A program made the position numbers and the translations under genes. The notes under the pieces were generated by a model. The model made no database searches, was not told where the DNA came from, and saw nothing but the letters and a program-made list of their open reading frames with translations. A DNA stretch of 64,000 nt from Bacteroides intestinalis (GTDB taxonomy: Bacteria > Bacteroidota > Bacteroidia > Bacteroidales > Bacteroidaceae), in contig NZ_QRZF01000010.1 in the NCBI RefSeq assembly GCF_003464595.1, forward strand, positions 117,102-181,101, written 5' to 3'. Shown here piece after piece: positions 29,995 to 39,374 of this stretch. Position 1 is the first letter of the stretch. Each line of letters begins with the position of its first letter.

Positions 29995-31839
29995 TTAATG
30001 TTTAATCGAATTCTCCATTTTACTTATTACTGCTAATGAAGCCGAATAGACTTTATCCATAGCCTGATTATCATCGCCAGGAGCAAAACGGGCAAACTCA
30101 CAATCATTCAATGCAGCCAGGAATTCTTTAATCAAAGCATCCTCCACTCCATATTTACGAAGTTCCTCTTCAATATTATCTTTTGAAAGTCGAGAAACCG
30201 GAATATTCAATTTATCGCTTATATATCCCCAAAGAGCCTTCAAGACTTCGTCATAGAAAACATCTTTTTTATTCTCAGCCAACAACTTACCAGCTAACTT
30301 CATACGTTTAACAGCAACTTTATTTGCCTTTTTCGTACGCATTTTCGCAACATTAGCATTAGCAGCTATCTGCTTACGGTAAATGATAAAGAAAATGATA
30401 AACGCAACGCCAGGTACTAAATAGAGCAACCAATATAGCATAGAGTCAAAGAAGAAATCTCCCTTTTGAGAAAGCGTCACATCATTTTGCTTGATGAATC
30501 GAATATCCTCATTCAAGACTTTCAAATCCTCTTTATTCGTAAAGTTAGCAATAGTTTGCGCTGCATTTCCTTCACCTTTCTCTACATGCAATTCATACTC
30601 TTCGGTAGTCAATATCTTATAAGTACGGGATTTGATATCAAAATAGCTGAATTTCACCGCTGGTATTTTAAATGTTCCGGCATTGCGTGGAATAGCCAGA
30701 TATTCAATAACCTTACTACCCGAAAGTCCTGCACTTGTCAGCCTGAATTTATTATCAACTTTAGGGTCATATACCTCGAAGTCATCTGGGAATTTCACCT
30801 CAGGATCACCTATTAACTTCAAATTGCCTGTACCGGAAATGACAAGTTTAATAGTTACAGCATCGTTTGTCTTTACATTAGTACTATTAATGGAAGAAGA
30901 AATGCTAAACTCTCCCACTCCACCGGAAAAATCAGCAGGTTTATCGCCTGGTAAGGGTTTTACATCTACAGTTAGTTTCGGCGTCATCAATGTCTTTTTG
31001 ACTTCAATGTAGTTACTGCCACCATTAAAGAAAGCTTCAAATGGATCAGATACTTGAGTAGCTTTAGCAATAGAAGCATCAAAACGTGCCGGATCAATAG
31101 TCAAATTACCAGACTGCTGTGGAAACAACACAAATTGCCGGTAAACGGTAGTTTGATAATTCCGCCCTTTATAATGTTCCAAGCTCCATTTTCTATCACT
31201 CGGAAGTTCGACTTCTTGTGAATGAAATCCCTTAAAATCAGGAAGTTTCACATTGTCAAAACCACGAAGGTCAACCAGAGTGTAAATTTTATAAGTCAGC
31301 AAGAATGCTTCTTGTTCATACACATTGGCCTTACTAATAGTAGGCAAAATAAAGAGATCCTGATTGGAAACAGAAGTTCCTGAAGAAGCACGGCTGGTAT
31401 TGCCCTGTTGACTACTACTACCTCCGCCTGAAGAAGCTGCTCCGGCCTGATCTGCTGGCAGAACCTTGATTTGCACAGAATTAGAAACCATCTGATTACC
31501 ATCGGCTGTTATTGTAGCTCCCGGAATTGTGAAACTACCCTCAGTAGTAGCCATCAGTATATAAGTGAAAGTAATACTGCTGGTTGAGGTCGATACCCCA
31601 TTAACTATTTGCATACTACTTTGCTGAGAGCGACTGGGGCCCATCAGTACGTCAAACCCCTTAATAGAAGGAGCACGGAAATCTCTCACCTTCTGTGTAG
31701 TCACTGTATATGCCAGTCTGAACTGGTCACCCACCGCTACAGCATCAGGAGCTGACGCGGTAAATGACACCTTGTCATTAGCCAAAGCTTGCAGACTGAC
31801 TACTACCAGTGCTATCCATAAGAAAATTAATTTTCTCAT
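29995..31839 (-). CDS. batD: BatD, large oxygen-tolerance membrane protein
   Basis: A 614-residue protein with a signal peptide (about 1-20), a long beta-rich periplasmic region with repeated immunoglobulin-like strands (about 25-440), one transmembrane helix (about 468-488) and a basic cytosolic C-terminal domain rich in Lys and Leu. The segment TASAPDAVAVGDQFRLAYTV near the N-terminus is typical of BatD. It lies 15 bp upstream of batE and 22 bp downstream of batC. It is thought to assemble with the VWA proteins BatA and BatB at the inner membrane. Confidence 0.93.
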   Translation of the reverse strand: MRKLIFLWIALVVVSLQALANDKVSFTASAPDAVAVGDQFRLAYTVTTQKVRDFRAPSIKGFDVLMGPSRSQQSSMQIVNGVSTSTSSITFTYILMATTEGSFTIPGATITADGNQMVSNSVQIKVLPADQAGAASSGGGSSSQQGNTSRASSGTSVSNQDLFILPTISKANVYEQEAFLLTYKIYTLVDLRGFDNVKLPDFKGFHSQEVELPSDRKWSLEHYKGRNYQTTVYRQFVLFPQQSGNLTIDPARFDASIAKATQVSDPFEAFFNGGSNYIEVKKTLMTPKLTVDVKPLPGDKPADFSGGVGEFSISSSINSTNVKTNDAVTIKLVISGTGNLKLIGDPEVKFPDDFEVYDPKVDNKFRLTSAGLSGSKVIEYLAIPRNAGTFKIPAVKFSYFDIKSRTYKILTTEEYELHVEKGEGNAAQTIANFTNKEDLKVLNEDIRFIKQNDVTLSQKGDFFFDSMLYWLLYLVPGVAFIIFFIIYRKQIAANANVAKMRTKKANKVAVKRMKLAGKLLAENKKDVFYDEVLKALWGYISDKLNIPVSRLSKDNIEEELRKYGVEDALIKEFLAALNDCEFARFAPGDDNQAMDKVYSASLAVISKMENSIKH

Positions 31840-31861
31840 ATATTATCGTATCTTTTATTAT

Positions 31862-32578
31862 TTACCAATCCTTTTCCAAACGACCACCTTGGATAACTTG
31901 CTGTTTCTTCACCTTATCCTGTACATCTTTCTCATCCTGCATCACCGACTTCAAAAGCTGTTCAGCATTTTCCTTTGACATCTGATTTTCTTGTGGCTGA
32001 GGAGGTTGCTGCTGTTGATCCTGATTCTGCTGATCTTGTTGATTTTGGTCTTGTTTGTCTTTATCTTGTTCTTTTTCCTGCTCCTTTTTGTCCTGATTCT
32101 GATCTTGGTTCTGGTCTTGATTCTGCTGATTCTGTTCCTGATCTTTCAGCATTTTCTGAGCCAAAGCCAAGTTATAACGCGTCTCGTTATCTTTCGGATT
32201 ATTACGTAGTGACTCTTTGTATGCTTCCACAGCTTTGGCATAATCCTTACCGGAGTGGAATATTACTCCCATATTATGATAGATTTGAGCAAGATTACCC
32301 TTATCTTTCTCCATTTTAGTGGCAGCAACAAACTGCTCCATAGCCTCCTGCAACTTATTCTGTTGCATAAGCGTATTACCCAGATTATACATGGATATCG
32401 CTGACTTCGGATTCACATCAATAGCTTTCCGATAATTCACTTCAGCATTTACGTACGTACTATCTTTATAAGCACGGTTTCCCTTACGAATATAGTCGCG
32501 TTCCGCTTTCTGTGCAGAAACTGAAATAGCCGTCAGTAGCAGCAAGATAATTCCGATAGTTCTATTTCTCATCATCAT
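31862..32578 (-). CDS. batC: BatC, TPR protein with Gln/Asp/Lys-rich tail
   Basis: A 238-residue exported protein with a signal peptide and TPR units (about 25-145, YNLGNTLMQQNKLQEAMEQF and YHNMGVIFHSGKDYAKAVEAY). A striking low-complexity Gln/Asn/Asp/Lys segment covers about residues 148-200. Three consecutive ATGs open the frame, and an AAGGAAGAAAGG purine tract precedes them; the first is used here. The start overlaps batB by 17 bases. An antisense Leu-rich open frame over the Gln-rich part is a codon artefact. Confidence 0.9.
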   Translation of the reverse strand: MMMRNRTIGIILLLLTAISVSAQKAERDYIRKGNRAYKDSTYVNAEVNYRKAIDVNPKSAISMYNLGNTLMQQNKLQEAMEQFVAATKMEKDKGNLAQIYHNMGVIFHSGKDYAKAVEAYKESLRNNPKDNETRYNLALAQKMLKDQEQNQQNQDQNQDQNQDKKEQEKEQDKDKQDQNQQDQQNQDQQQQPPQPQENQMSKENAEQLLKSVMQDEKDVQDKVKKQQVIQGGRLEKDW

Positions 32579-33608
32579 ACCTTTCTTCCTTTTTAAACAG
32601 ATGGATATTACGGAATAACGGGTTTTTACGTTCCAAAATCAGCATTTCAGCCAACAACAGTAACAATATAATCCATGCAACAGCCTGGAATTGTTCGTTG
32701 AACTCTGTATAAACCTGTGTTTCCACATCCGCTTTCGCCATTTTATTAATCTCCTGAGCAATCACCTTTTGTGCAGCATTTGAGTTGTCTACACGCACAT
32801 AAATTCCATCTCCTGCCTGAGCTATTTCCTGACACATCTGCTCATTCAAGCGGGTTACAACCACGTTTCCGTCACGGTCACGACGGAAGTCATTGGTTCC
32901 TTCTACGGGGATAGGTGCACCATCAGGCATACCCACACCCAGAACACTGACTTGAATACCTTTTTCCGCAGCAGCCTTGGCCGCTTCCACAGCTCCGCCT
33001 TCATGGTTTTCACCGTCAGTAATAACGATGACGGCACGCCCTACTCCTTCCTGGGGTGTAAAACTGCGGGTAGCCAGATTAATAGCTGCACCGATAGCCG
33101 TACCCTGCTTGGATATCAATGACGGATTAATAGATTCCAAAAACATCTTGGCAGAAATATAATCGCTTGTAATAGGCAACTGTGTAAAGGCATCACCAGC
33201 AAACACAATCATACCTACCTTATCATTCTCCATCTTGTCAACCAATTGTGCTACCAGTCTCTTGGCTTTCTCCAGACGACTGGGTTGTACATCTTGTGCC
33301 AACATAGAGTTAGAAATATCCAACGCAATCATTACCTCTACTCCCTGACGTTTCACAGTCTCCAACTTAGAGCCAAACTGCGGACGTGCCAGCAATACAG
33401 CAAACAGTCCGATTGCAGCAAACACCAGCCAAAACTTCACATCCGGACGATATTTAGATACATCCGGCATCAACTGTGCCATTAGCACCGGATCGCCAAA
33501 CTTACGGATCGCTTTCCGTCTCCGATAATTGGAGTACAGGTAGAAAGCCGCCAGGAAAGGCAACAGGAGCAACAGGTATAAATATGTAGGTTCTTCAAAT
33601 CGAAACAT
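32562..33608 (-). CDS. batB: BatB, VWA-domain membrane protein
   Basis: A 348-residue inner-membrane protein: two N-terminal transmembrane helices (about 8-26 and 58-76), a von Willebrand factor A domain with intact MIDAS motif (ALDISNSML, residues about 94-102; later TDGENHEGG), and a C-terminal transmembrane helix (about 310-328). It pairs with BatA, its neighbour and paralogue. Together with moxR and the DUF58 gene it forms the standard Bacteroidota aerotolerance operon. The VWA domain faces the periplasm in the usual topology. Confidence 0.93.
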   Translation of the reverse strand: MFRFEEPTYLYLLLLLPFLAAFYLYSNYRRRKAIRKFGDPVLMAQLMPDVSKYRPDVKFWLVFAAIGLFAVLLARPQFGSKLETVKRQGVEVMIALDISNSMLAQDVQPSRLEKAKRLVAQLVDKMENDKVGMIVFAGDAFTQLPITSDYISAKMFLESINPSLISKQGTAIGAAINLATRSFTPQEGVGRAVIVITDGENHEGGAVEAAKAAAEKGIQVSVLGVGMPDGAPIPVEGTNDFRRDRDGNVVVTRLNEQMCQEIAQAGDGIYVRVDNSNAAQKVIAQEINKMAKADVETQVYTEFNEQFQAVAWIILLLLLAEMLILERKNPLFRNIHLFKKEERYDDEK

Positions 33609-33650
33609 CTTTCTATGTACAATTTAGTAATTTACAATTAATGCATTGTT

Positions 33651-34634
33651 TTAAGGTATCTTCTTCAAGATAGAATTACGAAGCAATACTTCAAGTAACA
33701 CGCACAAAAATGCCGCCAAAGCAAACCAACGGTATTCTTCCTGGCGCTTGCTGTATTCCTTCACATTCAACTTGGTTTTCTCCAACTTATCAATCTCCTC
33801 ATATACCTCTTTCAGCTTAGAATTACTGGTAGCACGGAAATAATTACCTTCTGTGGTAGCCGCAATCTGCGTCAGTGTCTTTTCATCAATCTCCACCGGC
33901 ATATTGACATACTGCACAGTGTTACCCACCGGATAAGGATACGGAGCCATTCCGTTTGTACCTACACCAATTGTATAAACCCGGATACCAAAACTCTTAG
34001 CTATTTCCGCCGCAGTCAGCGGAGATATATCTCCTTTATTATTTGTACCATCCGTCAACAGAATGATTACTTTAGACTTCGCTTTACTGTCTTTCAAGCG
34101 GGTAACGGCATTAGCAATACCCATACCGACTGCTGTTCCATCTTCAATAATACCACACTTAATGCCTTGAAACAGATTCAGAAGCACTGCATGATCCACC
34201 GTCAACGGACATTGCGTAAAACTTTCACCGGCAAATAAAGTTATACCGATATTATCATTGGGCCGACCATTGATAAACTCCGCAGCCACATCTTTAGCAG
34301 CTTCCAGACGATTCGGTTTCAAATCCTCTGCCAGCATACTGGTAGATACGTCGATGGCCATCATAATATCTATACCTTCAATTTCACTGTTTTGCCAGCT
34401 ATTAGTAGTTTGAGGACGCGCCAACACTACGATAATCAATGCCAAGGCAATAATCCGTAACATAAAAGGCACATGCAACAAATAGTTCTTATAACTCTTC
34501 GGTGTATGAGCATATACACGAGCATCCGAAATCTGAAGTGTAGCTTCATTATTCCTCCGCTTCATGATATACCATACTATATAAGGTATAAGCAACAGCA
34601 GCAAAAACAAATATTCAATATTGGCAAAAACCAT
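33651..34634 (-). CDS. batA: BatA, VWA-domain membrane protein
   Basis: A 327-residue paralogue of BatB with the same layout: two N-terminal transmembrane helices (about 8-24 and 54-72), a VWA domain with MIDAS residues in MAIDVSTSML and LTDGTNNKGD, and a C-terminal helix (about 305-322). It lies 42 bp upstream of batB. MoxR-family ATPases are thought to act on such VWA proteins as metal-insertion or folding partners. In Bacteroides fragilis bat genes are linked to oxygen tolerance, though the mechanism is unsettled. Confidence 0.93.
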   Translation of the reverse strand: MVFANIEYLFLLLLLIPYIVWYIMKRRNNEATLQISDARVYAHTPKSYKNYLLHVPFMLRIIALALIIVVLARPQTTNSWQNSEIEGIDIMMAIDVSTSMLAEDLKPNRLEAAKDVAAEFINGRPNDNIGITLFAGESFTQCPLTVDHAVLLNLFQGIKCGIIEDGTAVGMGIANAVTRLKDSKAKSKVIILLTDGTNNKGDISPLTAAEIAKSFGIRVYTIGVGTNGMAPYPYPVGNTVQYVNMPVEIDEKTLTQIAATTEGNYFRATSNSKLKEVYEEIDKLEKTKLNVKEYSKRQEEYRWFALAAFLCVLLEVLLRNSILKKIP

Positions 34635-34692
34635 TGTATTTACTATTTAACAATTTACAATTTAAGATTGGAGTTACCCTTAAATTCTGCTA

Positions 34693-35772
34693 CTACGCAA
34701 AATAATTGTATAACTGCATTCCAATATAAACGAACGAACCAATCAAGGCAACCGACAATACTACGATGCCTATGCCCAGCAATATTTTAGTACGCAATGA
34801 ACGTTTCTCAATGATGGTAATTTCAGTGGGTTGTGGTTTTGCATTCTCCACTTCTTTCTCCTTGGTTTCATTGATAAATTCGATAGCATTGATCAGATTC
34901 GCATCATTTTCGTTCATCAACGGATTATGTTTAGCGAACTTCACCAAATCGGCAGTCTCAAAAAGAGAACGTAAATCTGCAATAGCTTCTTTATCTTGCA
35001 TTTCAAGCAGCTTTTCTATAATCTCCGAAGAGGTCATTTCCAAAGCATTGAAACCAAAACGCTCTTTAATATACGTACGCAAAGTATCTGTCAATTCCGT
35101 GTAATACTCCTTCGGCTGTCCCTTTTGCCATACTTTTTCCCCTTTGATACGCTCTATTTCTCTCATCGCCATCTGATGCGGAGGTAACTTCGGTTCAACC
35201 TTTACCTTACGGATGATAGGTTTATTGTCACAGATACGCATGATCAGATAGATAAGTAATAATGCAATCGGAATAAGCAATATGCCACAGGTGATAATCC
35301 CATACCAATCTTCCCACACAAAAGGAGGTTGCATTACTGTCTTCGGACCAAAAAACTGTTCCGGATTCTCAGGATCCAATGGCACATTCATCGAATATAC
35401 CTTCAGTGCCAATGCCTTCGAACGATATGCCTTATTATCCACCAATACTTCCATCGGTGGCAGATAATACAATGCCGAGTCAAATGATGTAACAGTATAC
35501 TCCTGCGTAATCAGCATTCGTTTATCATCATTTATATACTGCGTATCCGGCTTTGCAACATCTATAATCTCCACACCACTTACCAGCGTATCCGTATAAA
35601 CAGGGAAAATAGCCCGTTTATCGGCATCCAAGGCTACCTGAAGTTTAATCTTCGCCTGGTCACCGATATAAATTTGCAGAGAGTCAATGGTAGCATCCAC
35701 TGTTACCGACTGAGCCACTGCCTTGCCAGTCAACATCCCCAATAGGGTTATCAGAAATAGATATCTTTTCAT
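34693..35772 (-). CDS. Bat-operon membrane protein (unnamed)
   Basis: A 359-residue protein with a signal peptide (about 1-20), a beta-rich periplasmic domain (about 22-150), a transmembrane helix (about 160-180), a Lys/Glu-rich cytosolic domain containing the conserved-looking MAMREIERIKGEKVW...YYTELTDTLRTYIKERF (about 205-245), and a final transmembrane helix near the C-terminus. The central part resembles the C-terminal domain of BatD in layout. It sits between the DUF58 gene and batA, as usual in Bacteroidota Bat operons. Its exact role is unknown. Confidence 0.88.
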   Translation of the reverse strand: MKRYLFLITLLGMLTGKAVAQSVTVDATIDSLQIYIGDQAKIKLQVALDADKRAIFPVYTDTLVSGVEIIDVAKPDTQYINDDKRMLITQEYTVTSFDSALYYLPPMEVLVDNKAYRSKALALKVYSMNVPLDPENPEQFFGPKTVMQPPFVWEDWYGIITCGILLIPIALLLIYLIMRICDNKPIIRKVKVEPKLPPHQMAMREIERIKGEKVWQKGQPKEYYTELTDTLRTYIKERFGFNALEMTSSEIIEKLLEMQDKEAIADLRSLFETADLVKFAKHNPLMNENDANLINAIEFINETKEKEVENAKPQPTEITIIEKRSLRTKILLGIGIVVLSVALIGSFVYIGMQLYNYFA

Positions 35773-35780
35773 TTTTCCGA

Positions 35781-36650
35781 TTAATTTCGTTTCGCAAACA
35801 AATTCATCAATGCTTTGACATAGTCCTGATCGGTGCGTACCGACACATTATCGACATTACTTTTAGTGAATGTTTCGTTCAGTTCCACCTGTTTATTCAC
35901 CCACCAGTCGTGATGAGCACGACGAACAGCACGCGACGAAGTATCAATCCACTGCTCATGTCCGGTCTCAGCATCCTTTATTTTCATCAAACCGATAGCC
36001 GGCAGTTCCTCTACCCTGCGGTCATACACCTGGATAGCCACCATATCATGTTTCCGGTTGGCGATAGTCATTGCATTCTTAAAGTTCCCCTGATCAATGA
36101 AATCGGATAACAGGAAGGCTGTACAACGACGCTTCATTACGTTTGTCAGATATTCCAGTCCGAGCCGGATGTCAGTTCTCCGACTCTCCGCTTTAAAGTC
36201 AATCAGTTCGCGAATAATATATAAGATATGCTTACGCCCTTTCTTAGGCGGAATAAATTTCTCTATCCGGTCAGAGAAAAAGATAACCCCGATTTTGTCG
36301 TTGTTTTGTATAGCCGAAAAAGCCAACGTTGCAGCTATTTCCGTCACCATATCCTTTTTCATCTGCTTCACTGTACCGAATTCCAAACTACCGGAAACAT
36401 CCACCAGCAACATAACGGTCAGCTCGCGCTCTTCTTCGAACACCTTCACGTAAGGCTTATTGAAGCGAGCGGTCACGTTCCAGTCAATGTCGCGTATGTC
36501 ATCGCCAAACTGATATTCGCGCACCTCTGAAAATGCCATACCCCTACCCTTGAAGGCCGAATGATACTGGCCGGCAAAGATATTGTTGGATAATCCGCGC
36601 GTCTTGATTTCAATCTGACGGACTTTTTTTAACAGTTCACTTGTTTCCAT
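35781..36650 (-). CDS. DUF58 family (VWA-like) protein
   Basis: A 289-residue cytosolic protein without transmembrane helices. It contains the DUF58 signature (FSEVREYQFGDDIRDIDWN, about residues 39-57) and a VWA-like fold with a degenerate MIDAS sequence (LLVDVSGSLEFG). In MoxR/BatAB operons DUF58 proteins sit between the ATPase and the membrane VWA proteins, and probably act as the adaptor or substrate of MoxR. It is 8 bp upstream of the next operon gene and 129 bp downstream of moxR. Confidence 0.93.
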   Translation of the reverse strand: METSELLKKVRQIEIKTRGLSNNIFAGQYHSAFKGRGMAFSEVREYQFGDDIRDIDWNVTARFNKPYVKVFEEERELTVMLLVDVSGSLEFGTVKQMKKDMVTEIAATLAFSAIQNNDKIGVIFFSDRIEKFIPPKKGRKHILYIIRELIDFKAESRRTDIRLGLEYLTNVMKRRCTAFLLSDFIDQGNFKNAMTIANRKHDMVAIQVYDRRVEELPAIGLMKIKDAETGHEQWIDTSSRAVRRAHHDWWVNKQVELNETFTKSNVDNVSVRTDQDYVKALMNLFAKRN

Positions 36651-36683
36651 CTATATCGTTAAATAATTCCGTTAATAAATACC

Positions 36684-36759
36684 GGCAACGTTCTTTAAAA
36701 ACGTTGGCAAGATTCTTTAAAAACGTTCACACCATTTATTAACAGGTCTCGGAAGACCT
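36684..36759 (-). repeat. Tandem 22-bp repeat and hairpin between moxR and the DUF58 gene
   Basis: Two back-to-back 22-bp copies lie at 36684-36705 and 36706-36727, with two mismatches; the first starts GGCAACGTTCTTTAAAAACG. The first copy contains the inverted pair AACGTT/AACGTT. A short hairpin, AGGTCT/AGACCT, lies at 36744-36759. On the operon strand no T run follows it. The largest gap in the Bat operon is here, so this may modulate expression after moxR. Confidence 0.6.
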
Positions 36760-36779
36760 TTTTAAAAATGCTTACTTAA

Positions 36780-37775
36780 TTAAGGTACTTCAACCTTATT
36801 CAGTATTTTGCTGATGATCTCGTCAGAAGTCAGGTTGCTGGCCTCTGCTTCGTAAGTCAATCCGATACGATGACGCAATACATCATGAGCCACAGCACGA
36901 ACATCTTCAGGAATCACATAACCACGACGTTTAATGAAAGCATAAGTACGGGCAGCCAATGCCAGATTGATAGAGGCACGGGGAGAACCACCGAAACCAA
37001 TCATATCTTTCAGTTCCTTCAGATCATATTTCTCCGGATAACGGGTAGCAAATACAATATCAACAATGTAGCGTTCAATCTTCTCATCCAGATATACCTG
37101 ACGAACAACTTTACGTGCTTCAATAATCTCCTGAGCTTTCAGAATAGGCTTCACATTGAATTTATCACCATTGATATTCTGGCGGATAATCATTTTTTCT
37201 TCTTCCATCTTCGGATAGTCGATAACCACTTTCAGCATGAAACGGTCCACTTGGGCTTCAGGCAGCGGATAAGTACCTTCCTGCTCAATAGGATTCTGTG
37301 TAGCAAGCACAAGGAAAGGTTCGGGCAACGGGAATGTTTCCGTACCAATAGTTACCTGACGTTCCTGCATCGCTTCCAGCAAAGCACTCTGTACCTTGGC
37401 CGGAGCACGGTTAATTTCATCTGCCAGAACGAAGTTGGCAAAAACAGGTCCTTTCTTTACTTGGAACGTTTCGTCTTTCTGACTGTAAACCATTGTACCG
37501 ATAACATCGGCGGGCAGCAAATCGGGAGTAAACTGCACACGACTGTATTTTGCATCAATCAGTGAAGCAAGCGTCTTAATTGCCAATGTCTTTGCCAAAC
37601 CGGGCACACCTTCTAATAATACATGTCCATCAGACAGCAAACCGATTAACAATGACTCTACCAGATGTTTTTGTCCTACGATAATCTGGTCCATACCAGC
37701 AGTAAGGTTGGTAACAAAAGAACTTTGTCTTTCAATCCGCTCGTTCAGTTCGCGGATATCAATTGTTTCAGCCAT
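36780..37775 (-). CDS. MoxR-family AAA+ ATPase
   Basis: First gene of the Bat operon. The 331-residue AAA+ protein has Walker A GVPGLAKT (the Lys in the MoxR form), Walker B with sensor ADEINRAPAKVQSALLEAMQE, a sensor-1 Asn in LATQNPIEQEGTYPLPEAQ and the C-terminal lid. MoxR ATPases act as chaperones for VWA proteins, here presumably DUF58, BatA and BatB. A perfect -7 element lies 74 bp upstream. Confidence 0.95.
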   Translation of the reverse strand: MAETIDIRELNERIERQSSFVTNLTAGMDQIIVGQKHLVESLLIGLLSDGHVLLEGVPGLAKTLAIKTLASLIDAKYSRVQFTPDLLPADVIGTMVYSQKDETFQVKKGPVFANFVLADEINRAPAKVQSALLEAMQERQVTIGTETFPLPEPFLVLATQNPIEQEGTYPLPEAQVDRFMLKVVIDYPKMEEEKMIIRQNINGDKFNVKPILKAQEIIEARKVVRQVYLDEKIERYIVDIVFATRYPEKYDLKELKDMIGFGGSPRASINLALAARTYAFIKRRGYVIPEDVRAVAHDVLRHRIGLTYEAEASNLTSDEIISKILNKVEVP

Positions 37776-37849
37776 AAATACTATTATTTTTATTGTTTAA
37801 ATTCCATTGATTTCTCCAGTATGCTACTGGTAATTATTTTTTTCGCTCC

Positions 37850-37881
37850 CAAAAGTACAGGAATAAATTAACCATACCAAC
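37850..37881 (-). promoter_or_regulatory. Promoter of the Bat operon
   Basis: On the minus strand GTTG (37881-37878), 20 bp, TACTTTTG (37857-37850). The -7 element is perfect and the -33 element is weak. It is the only good promoter seen for the eight-gene unit. Confidence 0.6.
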
Positions 37882-37989
37882 TAATTTTTATTAAAAAACA
37901 ATTAGATTAAACTACTTTCATAGAGTTTAGTAGTTAACAATAGTTTCTGAAAAGAATTTCAAATTCGCAGACAGGAATAAATAGCAAAT

Positions 37990-38027
37990 CACCCCTGCAA
38001 GTGAAGTATTATCAACTTGCAGGGGTG
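37990..38027 (-). terminator. Terminator after the HU-LysM gene
   Basis: CACCCCTGCAAGT (37990-38002) and ACTTGCAGGGGTG (38015-38027) are perfectly complementary around a 12-nt loop, just past the stop at 38040. The T run is weak on the minus strand. Confidence 0.65.
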
Positions 38028-38039
38028 CAATATTTTCTT

Positions 38040-39341
38040 TTATTTCTTTTCGAGCTCCGGTATCTTGATTACAGTACCATACGGCACATGATCGGGATTC
38101 TTTATAACACCCGAATTATACTTCACAATATAGGGCCACAGGGCCTTAGTCCCGTAAAAGCGAAGTGCAACCTTTGTCAGAGTTTCTCCTTCCTGGATAG
38201 TATGAGTAGCTTTCGTACCTACAATCTTATAATTTACAGAGTCTGGCTCAAAAGGAGTTGCAGCAGCTTTCTTTGTCTCTTTTTTAGGAGTAGTAGCAGG
38301 AGTCTCCTGTTTTGCAACCGGCTTCGGTTCTTCAACAACTTTAGGAGTAACAACTTCTGCCACAGTATCTTTCTTCGCAACCACAGTTGCGGTATCTTTT
38401 CGAACAATACTATCCGTCAGAGCGACCGGAACGGCTGGTTTCTCTACTTTTTCATCAGCAACTTTCTCTTTTGATGGCGTAGACATCCTATCCAGTAAAT
38501 CCGGATAATACATAAAAGTAACAGCACCTACACACAGCAATACTACAAGCACTACAATTCCGATAAAAAACTTCATGGTGGAACTGTCTGCTTTATTCAC
38601 AGGAGGTGATGGAGGCTCAGGAACCTCATAAGTAGGCACCAAATCTTCTTCCTCGGACAGAAGAGCCGATTCAGCCTGATAAACAGAAGGCGTTTCTTCC
38701 GAAACTGGTTCTTCTTTTATATCCTCTACGGTTTCCTCAACAGTCTGAATCACTTCTTCTTCAGCTGTCTCTATCAATTTTTCTTCAGCAATTTCAGTTT
38801 TCTCTTCAATTACTTCAGCCACTTCCTCTATACTTTCTATGGATTCCTCTGTAGTCTCAACAGCCTCCTCTATCGACTCTTCTATATTTCCTTCAGCCGT
38901 TTCCTGAACAACAACCTGTGATTCTACAACAACTGTAGAACTTTCAGGCTCTACAAAATTTTCATCTTTTTCCTCTTCCTCAGAATTATCCTCCACCGGT
39001 GTATCTTCTAACACTGTTTCATCATTCAATACCACAGTTTCAAAATGCGAAAAAGGTTTGTTTATCAAATCTTTTAAAGTTGGCTCCGGAGTAAATGAAA
39101 CCTTTGTATGTCCTTGTATTTCAAAACGTTCGCCCGTATTTATATTTACGCTTTCACGACTATCCACGTCAATCAGCTTAAATGTGCCCAAGCCTTTAAT
39201 CTTCACATACTTATCGCTCTCCAACGATTCTTCAATCAACTGGAAAAATTCTTTCACGAAGCTCTCAGCATCCGTTTTATCCATGCCATGCTTTTCGGCA
39301 AGCAATTCTATTAAATTCTGTATGTTCAGCTTTTCATTCAT
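38040..39341 (-). CDS. HU-type DNA-binding domain fused to a transmembrane helix and a LysM domain
   Basis: A 433-residue fusion. Residues 1-95 are a complete HU/IHF-like fold (NLIELLAEKHGMDKTDAESF, then YVKIKGLGTFKLIDVDSRES and TGERFEIQGHTKVSFTPE in the arm). Residues about 105-250 form a very acidic Glu/Val-rich linker. One strong transmembrane helix (257-279) follows, then a Lys/Pro/Thr-rich spacer (285-370), then a C-terminal LysM (about 379-428, THTIQEGETLTKVALRFYG). If the HU domain is in the cytosol and LysM in the periplasm, the protein could link DNA to peptidoglycan. It follows a second HU gene by 33 bp. DNA binding and topology are inferred. Confidence 0.9.
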   Translation of the reverse strand: MNEKLNIQNLIELLAEKHGMDKTDAESFVKEFFQLIEESLESDKYVKIKGLGTFKLIDVDSRESVNINTGERFEIQGHTKVSFTPEPTLKDLINKPFSHFETVVLNDETVLEDTPVEDNSEEEEKDENFVEPESSTVVVESQVVVQETAEGNIEESIEEAVETTEESIESIEEVAEVIEEKTEIAEEKLIETAEEEVIQTVEETVEDIKEEPVSEETPSVYQAESALLSEEEDLVPTYEVPEPPSPPVNKADSSTMKFFIGIVVLVVLLCVGAVTFMYYPDLLDRMSTPSKEKVADEKVEKPAVPVALTDSIVRKDTATVVAKKDTVAEVVTPKVVEEPKPVAKQETPATTPKKETKKAAATPFEPDSVNYKIVGTKATHTIQEGETLTKVALRFYGTKALWPYIVKYNSGVIKNPDHVPYGTVIKIPELEKK

Positions 39342-39374
39342 ATTTACGAAGGGTTACTTGAGTAGAAGACGGCA

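Noticed and set aside
31991..32209. Leu/Val/Phe-rich open frame opposite batC, resembling a membrane peptide
   Set aside because: It is the complement of the Gln/Asp-rich codons of batC, which avoid stops on the other strand.
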